Assembly: GCA_041584475.1 (NCBI GenBank)
Contig: JBFHDX010000011.1
Coordinates: 1 to 55,152 of the forward strand
Reading direction: 5' to 3'
Length of the DNA stretch: 55,152 bases
From: JBFHDX01 sp041584475
GTDB taxonomy: Bacteria > Pseudomonadota > Alphaproteobacteria > UBA8366 > JADFVY01
Shown here: one piece after another, positions 31,555-39,999 of the stretch
Position numbering within the stretch: position 1 is the first letter of the stretch
How the letters are laid out: every line of letters starts with the position of its first letter
Program-made: the position numbers and the translations under genes
The notes under the pieces: model-generated
Told to the model about the DNA's origin: nothing
Database searches by the model: none
The model's input: the letters and a program-made list of their open reading frames with translations, nothing else

Positions 31555-32673
31555 TCAGCGCGGCGGCTGAGCAGCGTAATAGGTGGCGATACCCTCGATG
31601 ATCGCCTCGCTGTAGGGCACGCTCATGCTGTGCATCATCGAGCTGCCGCGCTTGCCGTCGTGGTACGCGCGCAGCGACTTGACCAGGTAGGCCTTGTCCT
31701 GGCCGTTGATCTTCGGAATCGCCAGCGTCGGGTTCTCGACGTCGGGACCGTGGCAGCGCTCGCACTTGTCGGCCAGCTCTTGCGCGGTGACCGGCGACCG
31801 CTCCGCCGGGGCCGACCGCTGCACCGCATAGAATGCGGCGATATCCTCGATCTGCTCGTCCGTGTTGTCCGACAGCATGGCAGTGTGCGGGCGTGACCGG
31901 TCGCGGTAGGCCTTGATCGCCTTGACCAGATACTGCGGGTCCTGCGCCGCGAGGCTTGGTGTCGCGCTGTCGTGGCTGACCCCGTGCGCACCATGACACC
32001 CGCCGCAGGCGGCGGTCAGCGGCTCGCCGGCCGCAGGGTCGCCGAACGCGGGCGCCTCGCGCGGCGCCGGCGCCTGCGAGGCGTAGTAGAGCGCCAGGCT
32101 CTCGAGATCGACGTGGCTCAGTTCGCGCAGCATCTCCTTGCCCTCGATACTCCGTCTGCCATCGAGATAGGCGCGCACGGCGGCGATGAAGTAGCGCGGC
32201 TGTTGTCCGGCCAGGCCGGGAATGCCGGCGGTCGTGCTGTTGCCCTGCGCGCCGTGGCACCGGACGCAGGCGTCGGCGGCGGCCTCCCCCTTCTCGTAAG
32301 GAAACACCGGCTGGCCGGGAACCAGCCCGTCCTCGCCGGCGAGCGGCGGCAGGCCGGCATAGAACGCCGCGACGTTGCTGATCTCGGCGGCGCTCAGCTC
32401 CTCCGTCATGTCGCGCAGCGCCGCGTGCGTGCGCTTGCCTTCCTTGTAGGCAACCAGCGATTCGACGAGGTACCGTTCGACCTGCGCAGCCATGTGTGGA
32501 ATGCCGGGGGCCGCGCCTCTGCCGTCGAGCCCGTGGCAGCCGGCGCATTGCGCTTCGGCAATGACCCTGCCGGCGGCGGCGTCGCCCGGCGGCAGACCCG
32601 CTTCCTCCTCCCGGTCACAGCCGGCGAGCGCCAGCGGTACGAGGAACGCGAGCGCGAGGGCCCGCAACGACAT
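31555..32673 (-). CDS. Tetraheme cytochrome c lipoprotein, paralogue of the 30378 gene
   Basis: Starting at 32673 the 372-residue product begins MSLRALALAFLVPLALAGC, a lipoprotein signal with lipobox LAGC, so it would be tethered to a membrane. Four class I heme domains follow: CAGCHGLDG, CVRCHGAQG, CGGCHGAHG and CERCHGPD. The last 45 residues (KAYLVKSLRAYHDGKR, then YYAAQ) closely parallel the end of the convergent cytochrome at 30378. Upstream in-frame starts at 32766 and 32781 would place 30 extra residues before the signal peptide. It lies 126 bases downstream of the nonaheme-b fusion on the same strand and is the probable electron acceptor for it. Confidence 0.88.
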   Translation of the reverse strand: MSLRALALAFLVPLALAGCDREEEAGLPPGDAAAGRVIAEAQCAGCHGLDGRGAAPGIPHMAAQVERYLVESLVAYKEGKRTHAALRDMTEELSAAEISNVAAFYAGLPPLAGEDGLVPGQPVFPYEKGEAAADACVRCHGAQGNSTTAGIPGLAGQQPRYFIAAVRAYLDGRRSIEGKEMLRELSHVDLESLALYYASQAPAPREAPAFGDPAAGEPLTAACGGCHGAHGVSHDSATPSLAAQDPQYLVKAIKAYRDRSRPHTAMLSDNTDEQIEDIAAFYAVQRSAPAERSPVTAQELADKCERCHGPDVENPTLAIPKINGQDKAYLVKSLRAYHDGKRGSSMMHSMSVPYSEAIIEGIATYYAAQPPR

Positions 32674-32799
32674 TTCGCGGCCGGACCGTCGGCGCCGGGT
32701 CGGCGAATGCACGGGCTTCCGGGTGGCGGAAATCGTCCTGAAGCTGCCTTCGAACTCTATTGCCATCGTTCGGGTCTCCATTTGCTCCGAGTGTGTGGC

Positions 32800-34842
32800 C
32801 TATGCCGACACCGAGTGTCCCCAGAAACCGGTCAACACGAGCACGAGCAGCGTGAGCCCGATGAGAATGAGCGTCGCCCCCAGAATCTTGGAGCCCACCG
32901 TCATCGGCCTCGACGGCGCGTCGACCAGGTACTTCTCGAGTTCGCCGCTCTCGACCAGGCGTTCGTACTCAAGCGTGTGCTCGCGCTTGTACTCCTCCAG
33001 CGGCATGACGCCCGTGAACATCAGGATGTCCATCGGGAACTTGTCCGGCCGGAAATGCACGTTGAAGAAATGCACCGAGAACAGGAACACGGCGGCGAGG
33101 AACGCTTCCTCCCCGTGGATGAGGGTCGCGACGTTGAAGACCCATCCGGGCAGGAACGACGCCGTGATCTCAGGGAACCAGAGCATCGCACCGCTGATCC
33201 CGATGATCACCATGCCCCAGAACGGCGCCCAGTAGTCGAATTTCTTCCAGTAGGTCCAGCGATCGAAGACGGGCCGTGGACCGAGGCCGAAGAACCACTT
33301 GAACATGCCGATGATGTCCCAGAGGTCCTGCAGGTTCGGGACGGTCGAGGTCGGCCCGAAGAACCGGAACGTCCGCCAGTTCCGGATGACGTAGATCGTG
33401 ACGTAGATCAGGTGCCCGAAGAAGACGGTGATGAACGTCGCCGCGGCGATCCTGTGCACGAACGCCGCCGACTGGGGTCCGCCGATCAGGCCCATGAACG
33501 CCTTCGCCCACGCGCTTTCGGCATAGAGCACCGCGGTGCCGGTCAGCACCAGCGTCATGATCGAGATCGCGAACAGCAAATGGGCCAGCCGCCACATGGC
33601 GGGCCAGCGCCGAACATATTTCGTGCCGCCTTCCGGCAACGCGTCCAGCTGGACGTGCGGCACGATGCGCTGTTGCTTGCGCTCCTTGTACTCGCGGTAG
33701 AACCAGAGCGCCGAATGGGTCCAGAAGAACGCGAACACGCCGGTCAGCAGCAGGATCATGAATTTCGAGGTGATATAGAGATACGGATAGCGCTCGAAAT
33801 CGTTCGGGTTGCCGTGCGGCTGGAAGGTGGCGAAGCCTGCAGTCGCTTTCTCGTGGCATTTCCGGCAGGTCTCGAGGCGGCTGTCGGCATGCATCTTCGA
33901 CGCGGGATCGGCCAGCCGCTGGATCTCGTGCGAACCGTGGCAGTCGAAGCATTTCGCCGTGTAGGCGTATCCCAGCGTGCTGACCTGCCCGTGATACGTC
34001 CCGGTGTAGGTGTCGAGCTCGCGATCGTGGCAGTTCCCGCAGTTCTTGGTGATCGCCAGTCGAATCGATCCCGCGACCGGCGACTCGATGGTGTGGGTCG
34101 TGTGGCAGTCGATACAGACCGCCGCATAGGGGTTGCCGTTCTCCAGCACCTCCTTGCCGTGCACCGAGGTGGCATAGACAGCCTCCTGCCTGACATGGCA
34201 CTTGCCGCACACGTCGGGGATCTCGAGGCGCGACTCGGCGCCGATCGAGCTGTCGATCGGATACACGTAATGGGCGTTGTGGCAGTCGTAGCAGGTGGCG
34301 TTGGTGCGCGACTGGTCCTCGAGGTTGGGCCGCGCGTGGACGGAGTGCATGTAGCTCTCGATCTGTTCCACGACGTCGCCCAGCCGGGCGAACTCCGTCG
34401 TGCGGTTCTGTCGGCGCGCGCTGTCCCACAGGTTGCGGTGGCACTGCACGCAGCCGACCCGCCGGTCGACGTTCTCGCGATGCGGAATATCGGTGATGTC
34501 CTTGTGGCACTCGACACAGGCACGCCGGCCGTGCACGCTACGGCCGAACCTGTCCGGCTCGATGTGGAGGTTGCGCATCGCCCCGCCCGGGCCCTCCATT
34601 TCGAAGCCTTCCATGCCGTGACAGCTCAGGCACAGCTCGTTGTCGGGATTGCCGCTGTCGCTCGCGGCCGCCGCTTCGCCGCCGGTGTCGGCCTGCGCCC
34701 GGGCGTCGATCGCGACGGTGCCGAGCGCGGCCGCCAGTACGACCAGCCAAAGCGCGGCCCGCGCAACGACGCGCCGCGACGCGCCGCGACGCGTAATCAC
34801 CGGCGCGCCGTCAAGGCGTTGTCCCATGCCGCCGCCGGGCAT
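32800..34842 (-). CDS. Nonaheme c-type cytochrome fused to a cytochrome b membrane domain (CbcL-like)
   Basis: From the start at 34842 (GGAG six bases upstream) the protein has 680 residues. A signal anchor lies at about 25-50, then nine CxxCH sites at about residues 71, 109, 131, 184, 212, 243, 268, 298 and 326. From about 355 to the end there is a multi-TM domain like the FdnI/HydC diheme b subunit, with helix-borne His residues in WRLAHLLFA, FVHRIAAATFITVFFGHLIY and NVATLIHGEEAF, then HFFNVHFRP. Nine c hemes followed by a b domain is the design of Geobacter CbcL, a quinol oxidase feeding periplasmic cytochromes. A longer frame to a GTG at 34905 is possible. An imperfect Fnr box lies 150 bases upstream. 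Confidence 0.88.
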   Translation of the reverse strand: MPGGGMGQRLDGAPVITRRGASRRVVARAALWLVVLAAALGTVAIDARAQADTGGEAAAASDSGNPDNELCLSCHGMEGFEMEGPGGAMRNLHIEPDRFGRSVHGRRACVECHKDITDIPHRENVDRRVGCVQCHRNLWDSARRQNRTTEFARLGDVVEQIESYMHSVHARPNLEDQSRTNATCYDCHNAHYVYPIDSSIGAESRLEIPDVCGKCHVRQEAVYATSVHGKEVLENGNPYAAVCIDCHTTHTIESPVAGSIRLAITKNCGNCHDRELDTYTGTYHGQVSTLGYAYTAKCFDCHGSHEIQRLADPASKMHADSRLETCRKCHEKATAGFATFQPHGNPNDFERYPYLYITSKFMILLLTGVFAFFWTHSALWFYREYKERKQQRIVPHVQLDALPEGGTKYVRRWPAMWRLAHLLFAISIMTLVLTGTAVLYAESAWAKAFMGLIGGPQSAAFVHRIAAATFITVFFGHLIYVTIYVIRNWRTFRFFGPTSTVPNLQDLWDIIGMFKWFFGLGPRPVFDRWTYWKKFDYWAPFWGMVIIGISGAMLWFPEITASFLPGWVFNVATLIHGEEAFLAAVFLFSVHFFNVHFRPDKFPMDILMFTGVMPLEEYKREHTLEYERLVESGELEKYLVDAPSRPMTVGSKILGATLILIGLTLLVLVLTGFWGHSVSA

Positions 34843-34994
34843 CCCGTCTCCGGCCTCGTGCGCACGGCTCGCGGCGCAACGACGATCGCTGTCGAGCAAG
34901 TTCACCCCCTTACGCTGTTCCCGGGACCGGCCCGAGCAGTCGCTGGAGCCGGGCGAAGCCCGGCCAAGATACGAGAGGCCAATCCCCCCATTAA

Positions 34995-35008
34995 ATGACC
35001 TGCATCAA
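34995..35008. promoter_or_regulatory. Imperfect Fnr box upstream of the nonaheme-b cytochrome
   Basis: ATGACCTGCATCAA matches TTGAT-N4-ATCAA at 8 of 10 positions, or 9 if the common TTGAC variant is accepted. It lies 153 bases before the proposed start in the 243-base gap 34843-35085, which shows no gene. Confidence 0.45.
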
Positions 35009-35085
35009 ATGAAAGCCGAAAGGCGACTGGCGGCGACATGGCGAACTCCTCGGGCAGCGGTTCCGCTCCCCAGGTCGCCCGCCGT

Positions 35086-35691
35086 TCAGTCGTCGGCGGC
35101 GCCTCCGCGATCGCCCGACGCTGCCGTGCCGGTCCCGCTCCAGCGTCTGACCAGACCGACGTCGATCCCGAACAGGTCGAGGGCGCGCCCGACGCTCTGG
35201 TCGACGATGTCGTCCAGCGTTTGCGGCCGATGATAGAAGGCCGGTACCGGCGGCATGACGACCGCCCCGATGTCGCTCGCGCGCAGCGCCAGCTCCAGGT
35301 GCCCGCGGTGCAACGGCGTCTCCCGCAGCATGAGGACGAGGCGGCGGCGCTCCTTGAGGCAGACGTCGGCCGTGCGGACGATCAGGTTCTCGTTGTAGCT
35401 GTTGGCGATGCCGCTCAGCGTGCGGATCGAGCACGGGGCGATCAGCATGCCGAGCGTCGGATAGGAACCGCTCGACAACGATGCGCCGATGTCCTTGTAG
35501 GAATGCACGACGTCGGCGAGGGCGCGGACCTCGTCGAGGCCGTACCGGGTTTCCTCGGCAAGCGTCAGGGCGGCCGACGGCGAGACGATCAGATGCGTCT
35601 CGAAATCGTCGCTGTCCCGCAGCGCCTGCAGCGCCCGCACGCCGTAGATGGCGCCCGAGGCGCCGGTCATCGCGATGATCAAACGCTGCAC
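35086..35691 (-). CDS. ubiX: UbiX-family flavin prenyltransferase
   Basis: The 201-residue enzyme joins dimethylallyl phosphate to FMN, making the prenylated FMN used by UbiD-type decarboxylases, as in ubiquinone synthesis. Family signatures are IAMTGASGAIYG at the N-terminus, LIVSPSAALTL, the APCSIRTLSGIANSYNENL loop, and KERRRLVLMLRETPLH followed by MPPVPAFYHRPQ. No ubiD partner is in the window. It is followed at 115 bases upstream by the MAPEG gene on the same strand. Confidence 0.94.
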   Translation of the reverse strand: MQRLIIAMTGASGAIYGVRALQALRDSDDFETHLIVSPSAALTLAEETRYGLDEVRALADVVHSYKDIGASLSSGSYPTLGMLIAPCSIRTLSGIANSYNENLIVRTADVCLKERRRLVLMLRETPLHRGHLELALRASDIGAVVMPPVPAFYHRPQTLDDIVDQSVGRALDLFGIDVGLVRRWSGTGTAASGDRGGAADD

Positions 35692-35807
35692 GGGGAACCT
35701 CGTTCTGCCGCCGCACTCTCATGGCCCGACGGCACGACTCTCCTCGCGCACCCGAGCGCTGTCAAGGAGGGCGGCGTGCCGCCCTCCCCGCCCCGACGAT
35801 CCGCCGT

Positions 35808-36197
35808 TCAGGTGACGATCTGGTAGAAGATGCAGATCAGCGCCAGCCAGCCGATGGTGAAGGTCAGCGTGCGCGTGAACGGGATGCCCGCGGTATACAG
35901 GATGTAGTGCGCGAGCCGCGCCCAGAAGTAGGTGATCGCCGCGGCCGCGGTCGCGTCGTTCGTCGCGTTGGTGAGGTGCGCGACCAGCACCAGCGCCGCG
36001 AACAGGACGAGGTTCTCGACCGCGTTGTAATGGGCCTTCTTCGCCCGCTCCGCCCAGGCCGGCACGGGTTCGTTGTCGACCTTGTAGGTCAGCGTCGGAA
36101 TGACGCCGTACTTCGTGATCCGCGCGAGAATGTAAGGAATCCAGAACAGCAGTGTCAGGCCGCTGACCCAGGCCAGCATCGAGAGATCGGTGGACAT
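35808..36197 (-). CDS. MAPEG-family membrane protein
   Basis: The 129-residue protein has four TM helices and the eicosanoid/glutathione (MAPEG) layout: helix 1 with LAWVSGLTLLFWIPYILA, the ERAKKAHYNAVENLVLFAA segment that carries the conserved R/H-N-E residues, and two C-terminal helices. Bacterial members are mostly of unknown function, some with glutathione transferase or peroxidase activity. GAGGGGG lies eight bases before the start at 36197. No functional link to its neighbours is seen. Confidence 0.88.
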   Translation of the reverse strand: MSTDLSMLAWVSGLTLLFWIPYILARITKYGVIPTLTYKVDNEPVPAWAERAKKAHYNAVENLVLFAALVLVAHLTNATNDATAAAAITYFWARLAHYILYTAGIPFTRTLTFTIGWLALICIFYQIVT

Positions 36198-36340
36198 CTT
36201 CAACCCCCTCTGCAACCGACTTCGCACCGGCCGCAGCCGCGGTTGCCTGAACGGATGCGGCGCCGTCGGAGCTGCATATTAGGGCGATTTCCGGTCTGAT
36301 GTGCAGCACTTTCGCGCGCGCCGAGTGCCGGCCGGCCGCG

Positions 36341-36751
36341 TCAGGGGGCGCCGACGACCGCCTCGACCTCGATCAGGAACTCCTCCTTGACGAGCCGGTC
36401 GACGATAAGCAGCGTGTTGGGCGGGAAGACGTCGCCGCCGAACCATTCCGGGAAGTGACGCGCACGCATGCGCATGAAGCCGGGGATGTCCTGCGAATGC
36501 ACCAGGTACGTCGTGAACTTCACGATCGAGCGGAAATCGAGCCCGATGCCTGCCAGCACGTCGCGCAGATTGCCGAAGACCTGCAGGAACTGCGCGTCGA
36601 AATCGCCGGTCCCGACGACATCGCCCGCCGCACCGACGGAGAGCTGGCCGGCCACGAAAAACGTCTTGCCGCCCTCGACGCAGCCGATATGCGAGTACAG
36701 CCCCTGCGCCGGCGCGGCGCTCGCCGGGTTCTCGTACCAGACCTTCACCAT
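36341..36751 (-). CDS. RidA-family protein (YjgF/YER057c/UK114)
   Basis: The 136-residue protein has the RidA fold: GLYSHIGCVEGGKTFFVAGQ at the N-terminus, FDAQFLQVFGNLRDVLAGIG in the middle, and TLLIVDRLVKEEFLIEVEAV at the end. RidA proteins hydrolyse reactive enamines/imines, although many paralogues have other amide-hydrolase-like roles. The canonical catalytic Arg near the R-x-x-V-E-V-E end is not clearly placed here, so imine hydrolysis is uncertain. It lies 55 bases downstream of a Gfo/Idh/MocA dehydrogenase and may be the last gene of the inositol ABC operon. Confidence 0.9.
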   Translation of the reverse strand: MVKVWYENPASAAPAQGLYSHIGCVEGGKTFFVAGQLSVGAAGDVVGTGDFDAQFLQVFGNLRDVLAGIGLDFRSIVKFTTYLVHSQDIPGFMRMRARHFPEWFGGDVFPPNTLLIVDRLVKEEFLIEVEAVVGAP

Positions 36752-36806
36752 TCCTTTCCTCCGTGGTTGCGGGCGCGGCGCCGGCGGCGGCGCGCCCCGG
36801 CTCGCC

Positions 36807-37937
36807 TCAACCCTCGAGCTCGACCCAGCCGCCGGCGGCCGCCGACGCGGCCATGCCGTGGATGACCCGCTCGATCGCCAGCCCCCGTTCGAAATCGGCG
36901 AACACCGGCTCGCCGGAACCGATCGCCGCGAGGAGTTCGGCCAGCTCGATAGTCTTCAGCTCGTTGAAGCCGAGACCGTGGCCGGGCGCCGGGCAGAAAC
37001 TCGCGTAGGGCACGTGGTCGGGCCCGGTGAGGAGGCGACGGAACCCGCGCGTGGCCGGTTCATCGTCCGCGTTGAACAGTTCCAGCTCGTTCATGCGCTC
37101 CTGATCGAACGCGATCATCCCCCGCATGCCGTGCACCTCGAAGCGCAGGCCGCATTTGCGGCCCCACGCGGCGCGGCTCGAGGCGAGCGTGCCGCCGGCG
37201 CCGTTCTCGAACCCGACGATCGCGTGGGCGACGTCCTCGTTCTCGACCGGACGGGTCTCGCCGGCGCGACCCTCCGCGACCGGGCGCGCCTCGTACACGG
37301 TGCGCGTCACCGCCGACAGCCGGGTGATGCGGCCGACGAGGAAATGCGCGACGCTGACGAGGTGGCAGGTAATGTCGCCGAGGACGCCGAGGCCCGCCTC
37401 GTCGAGCCGGCAGCGCCACGACCAGGGCAGATCGGCGTCCGCCATGTAGTCCTCGTCGACCGTTCCGCGGAAATCGAAGACCTCGCCGATGGCGCCGGCG
37501 CGGATCAGGGCCCGCGCGTGCTTCAGCGCCGGATTGCACAGGTAATTATAGCCGAGCGCGGTGCGACTCCCCGCGCGCGCCGCGGCGGCCGCCATGCGCG
37601 CGGCATCGTCGAGCGTCAGCGCCATCGGCTTCTCGCACCAGACGTGCCGGCCTGCCTCGAGCGCCGCGATCGCGATCTCGGCATGCAGCGCGTTGGGCGT
37701 CGCGATCGAGACGAGTTCGACGGCAGGGTCCGCGATCACCTCGCGCCAGTCCGTCGTCGACCGCGCGAAGCCGAAGGCCTCGGCCCGCTCGCCCGCCACC
37801 GCCGCGTCGACGTCGCACAGCAGCTCGAGGCGCGGCGCCGGCACGTTGCCGAACACCGTCTTGACCGTGCGGTAGGCAAGCGCATGGCACTTGCCCATGA
37901 ACCCCGTGCCGATCAGGCCGACGCCGATGTCCGTCAT
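36807..37937 (-). CDS. Gfo/Idh/MocA-family dehydrogenase, probably polyol or inositol-related
   Basis: The 376-residue protein has a Rossmann domain with VGLIGTGFMGKCHA, the TPNALHAE motif and the catalytic-Lys motif CEKPMALT, then the alpha/beta substrate domain with GVLGDITCHLVSVAHF. The family oxidises sugar and inositol hydroxyl groups with NAD(P). Its place, 31 bases downstream of the ABC ATPase of a sugar/inositol importer, suggests an inositol-isomer dehydrogenase acting beside IolG (47794), for example on scyllo-inositol; this is inference. Confidence 0.9.
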   Translation of the reverse strand: MTDIGVGLIGTGFMGKCHALAYRTVKTVFGNVPAPRLELLCDVDAAVAGERAEAFGFARSTTDWREVIADPAVELVSIATPNALHAEIAIAALEAGRHVWCEKPMALTLDDAARMAAAAARAGSRTALGYNYLCNPALKHARALIRAGAIGEVFDFRGTVDEDYMADADLPWSWRCRLDEAGLGVLGDITCHLVSVAHFLVGRITRLSAVTRTVYEARPVAEGRAGETRPVENEDVAHAIVGFENGAGGTLASSRAAWGRKCGLRFEVHGMRGMIAFDQERMNELELFNADDEPATRGFRRLLTGPDHVPYASFCPAPGHGLGFNELKTIELAELLAAIGSGEPVFADFERGLAIERVIHGMAASAAAGGWVELEG

Positions 37938-37968
37938 CTGGCGGCGGGTTCCGGCCGGGCGGGCATCG

Positions 37969-38772
37969 TCAGACCGTACCCCCGAGCTCGGCCGACAGGT
38001 CCTGCAGCTCCTTGCCGCCGGCCATCAGGGTCTGCAGCTCGTCGAGCGTGATCTCGCTCTTGGCGAAGTTGCCGAGGGTCTGCCCGCGGTTGAGGACCGT
38101 GAAGCGGTCGCCGACGGCCATCGCGTGCCGCACGTTGTGGGTGATGAAGATGACGCCGAGCCCCTTCTGCCGCACCTGGTTGATGTATTTCAGCACCATC
38201 GAGGTCTGGGCCACGCCGAGCGCCGATGTCGGCTCATCGAGGATCAGCACCTTGGCGCCGAAATAGACCGCGCGCGCGATCGCGACGCACTGCCGCTCGC
38301 CGCCGGACAGCGTGCCGACCGCCTGGTGCGGATCGCGCACGTCGATGCCGATCTTCTTCATCTCCTCGCGGGCGACCCGGTCGGCGGTCTCGAAGTCGAA
38401 GAACTTGATGAACCGCCACCCCTTCTTCGGCTCCCGCCCCATGAAGAAGTTCCGCGTGATCGACATCAGCGGGATCATCGCGAGGTCCTGGTAGACCGTC
38501 GCGATTCCGGCGTCGAGCGCGTCGCGCGGCGAGTCGAAGACGATTGGCCGGCCCTCGACGAGAAAATCGCCGCGGGTCGGCTTGTGAACCCCGGCCAGCG
38601 TCTTGATCAGCGTGGACTTGCCGGCCCCGTTGTCGCCGAGCAGGCACATCACCTGGCCGGCCTCGACCGACATCGACACGCCGTTGAGCGCGATCACGGA
38701 ACCGAAATGCTTGACGATGTCGCGCACTTCGATCAGCGGCGCCGAGCCTTTCCCTGTCGTCGCATCTGCCAT
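37969..38772 (-). CDS. ABC transporter ATP-binding protein, sugar/inositol type (IatA/FrcA-like)
   Basis: The 267-residue ATPase has Walker A GDNGAGKST, the signature LSGGERQ and Walker B VLILDEPTSAL, with H in FITHN. It is a single-ATPase form of the carbohydrate class, like FrcA, in contrast to the double-domain RbsA/MglA. It lies 11 bases after the permease gene. With the binding protein and permease, it should import a monosaccharide or cyclitol; myo-inositol is favoured by the divergent iolR and iol genes. Confidence 0.92.
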   Translation of the reverse strand: MADATTGKGSAPLIEVRDIVKHFGSVIALNGVSMSVEAGQVMCLLGDNGAGKSTLIKTLAGVHKPTRGDFLVEGRPIVFDSPRDALDAGIATVYQDLAMIPLMSITRNFFMGREPKKGWRFIKFFDFETADRVAREEMKKIGIDVRDPHQAVGTLSGGERQCVAIARAVYFGAKVLILDEPTSALGVAQTSMVLKYINQVRQKGLGVIFITHNVRHAMAVGDRFTVLNRGQTLGNFAKSEITLDELQTLMAGGKELQDLSAELGGTV

Positions 38773-38783
38773 TGCCGTCGCTC

Positions 38784-39899
38784 CTACCGCTCGCCGGTGA
38801 CACGCTTGCGGATGATGTTGTTGAAGAACACCGCCAGCAGCAGCATCACGCCGAGGAAGACGAGGTACCAGTCCTGGTCGATGTCGGTGTAGGTCAGGCC
38901 GATCAGCACCATGCCGAAGATGATGGCGCCGAAGAACGCGCCGATCGCCGAGCCGTAGCCGCCGGTCAGCAGGCAGCCGCCGATCACCGCCGCGATGATC
39001 GCCTCGAACTCCTTCTGGAAGCCGCGGCGCGCGTCGGTCGAGCCGGCGTCGAGGACGGTCAGGATGGCGACCAGCGCGGCACAGCAGGCGGTCACCACGA
39101 ACAGGATCGTCTTGACCCGGTTCACCGGCACGGCCGAATTGCGCGCGGCGTTCGCATCGCCGCCGGCGGCGAAGATCCAGTTGCCGAACTGCGTGCGCAG
39201 CAGCACCCAGGTCGCGACGCCGGCGAGCAGCGCGAACCAGAGGATTTCGATGGGAATGCCCTGCACCTTCGGCAGGCCGCTGCGGAAGGTATCGATCCAG
39301 CCCATCGAGGCGAACCACGCGAACAGCCCTTCGAAGGCGTCGCCCGAAAAGATCTCGATGATCGGCGATTCGCCCGCCGCCTCCTTGACGCCGCGCAGCT
39401 GCGTCGAGCCACCGGTCGCCCATTTCAGGCCGACCAGCGTGGAGCCGCGCAGGATGAACAGGAAGGCGAGCGTCACGATGAAGGACGGCAGGCCGGTGCG
39501 CAGCACGATCTGCCCGTTCATGGCGCCGAAGCACCCGGACAGCACGAGCGTCACGAGGATCGCGACGCTGAGCGGCAGGCCGACGACGACCAGCGCCGTG
39601 CCGAAGATGAGTCCCGAGAACGCCACCATCGAGCCGAGCGACAGGTCGAACTCGCCGCCGACCATCAGCAGCGCGGCGCCGATCGCGAGGATCCCCAGCT
39701 GCGCCGCCGGGGCCATGAAATTCATGATGCCGGCCAGCGAGAACATGCGCGGATCGGCGGTGATCAGGAAGAACGTGGTGACCAGGATGAGGCCCGCCAC
39801 GGCGCCGAGCTCGGGACGCCGCATGAGCTGGGTCACCAGCGAGGCCTTCATCAGTCGTTCGTCGGTGGCCGTCGCGGCCGCCGCTTTCGCTTCGCTCAT
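38784..39899 (-). CDS. ABC transporter permease, sugar/inositol type (IatP/FrcC-like)
   Basis: The 371-residue protein has about ten TM helices of the BPD_transp_2 family. It contains the segment GGEFDLSLGSMVAFSGLIFG and a conserved loop FGAMNGQIVLRTGLPSFIVTLA. The start at 39899 is supported by GGAGG seven bases upstream; the longer frame to 39989 would cross the hairpin at 39956-39982. It is the membrane channel of the importer with neighbours at 37969 and 40000. Confidence 0.93.
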   Translation of the reverse strand: MSEAKAAAATATDERLMKASLVTQLMRRPELGAVAGLILVTTFFLITADPRMFSLAGIMNFMAPAAQLGILAIGAALLMVGGEFDLSLGSMVAFSGLIFGTALVVVGLPLSVAILVTLVLSGCFGAMNGQIVLRTGLPSFIVTLAFLFILRGSTLVGLKWATGGSTQLRGVKEAAGESPIIEIFSGDAFEGLFAWFASMGWIDTFRSGLPKVQGIPIEILWFALLAGVATWVLLRTQFGNWIFAAGGDANAARNSAVPVNRVKTILFVVTACCAALVAILTVLDAGSTDARRGFQKEFEAIIAAVIGGCLLTGGYGSAIGAFFGAIIFGMVLIGLTYTDIDQDWYLVFLGVMLLLAVFFNNIIRKRVTGER

Positions 39900-39955
39900 G
39901 GAATCTCCTCCCCGTTCGGCCGCCGACCCGGATGCGGATGCGGATGCGGCCGGAC

Positions 39956-39982
39956 GGGGGTCCCGCGCACGGCGGGACCCCC
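39956..39982 (-). terminator. Strong hairpin between binding-protein and permease genes
   Basis: GGGGGTCCCGC (39956-39966) and GCGGGACCCCC (39972-39982) pair perfectly over 11 bp with a 5-base loop, just after the binding-protein stop. There is no T-run, so it more likely stabilises the upstream mRNA end or causes partial termination, giving more binding protein than permease. A short tandem GATGCG run (39931-39948) lies next to it. Confidence 0.55.
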
Positions 39983-39999
39983 CCTGCACCCGGTCGGTG

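Noticed and set aside
31972..34998. 1008-codon plus-strand frame opposite the nonaheme-b cytochrome
   Set aside because: The opposite strand encodes nine CxxCH motifs and a b domain in a consistent frame; the plus-strand product has no recognisable features.
36073..36080. TTGTCGAC inside the MAPEG gene as another GntR operator
   Set aside because: It lies in coding sequence, and the right half does not continue to ACAAT, so it is a chance match.
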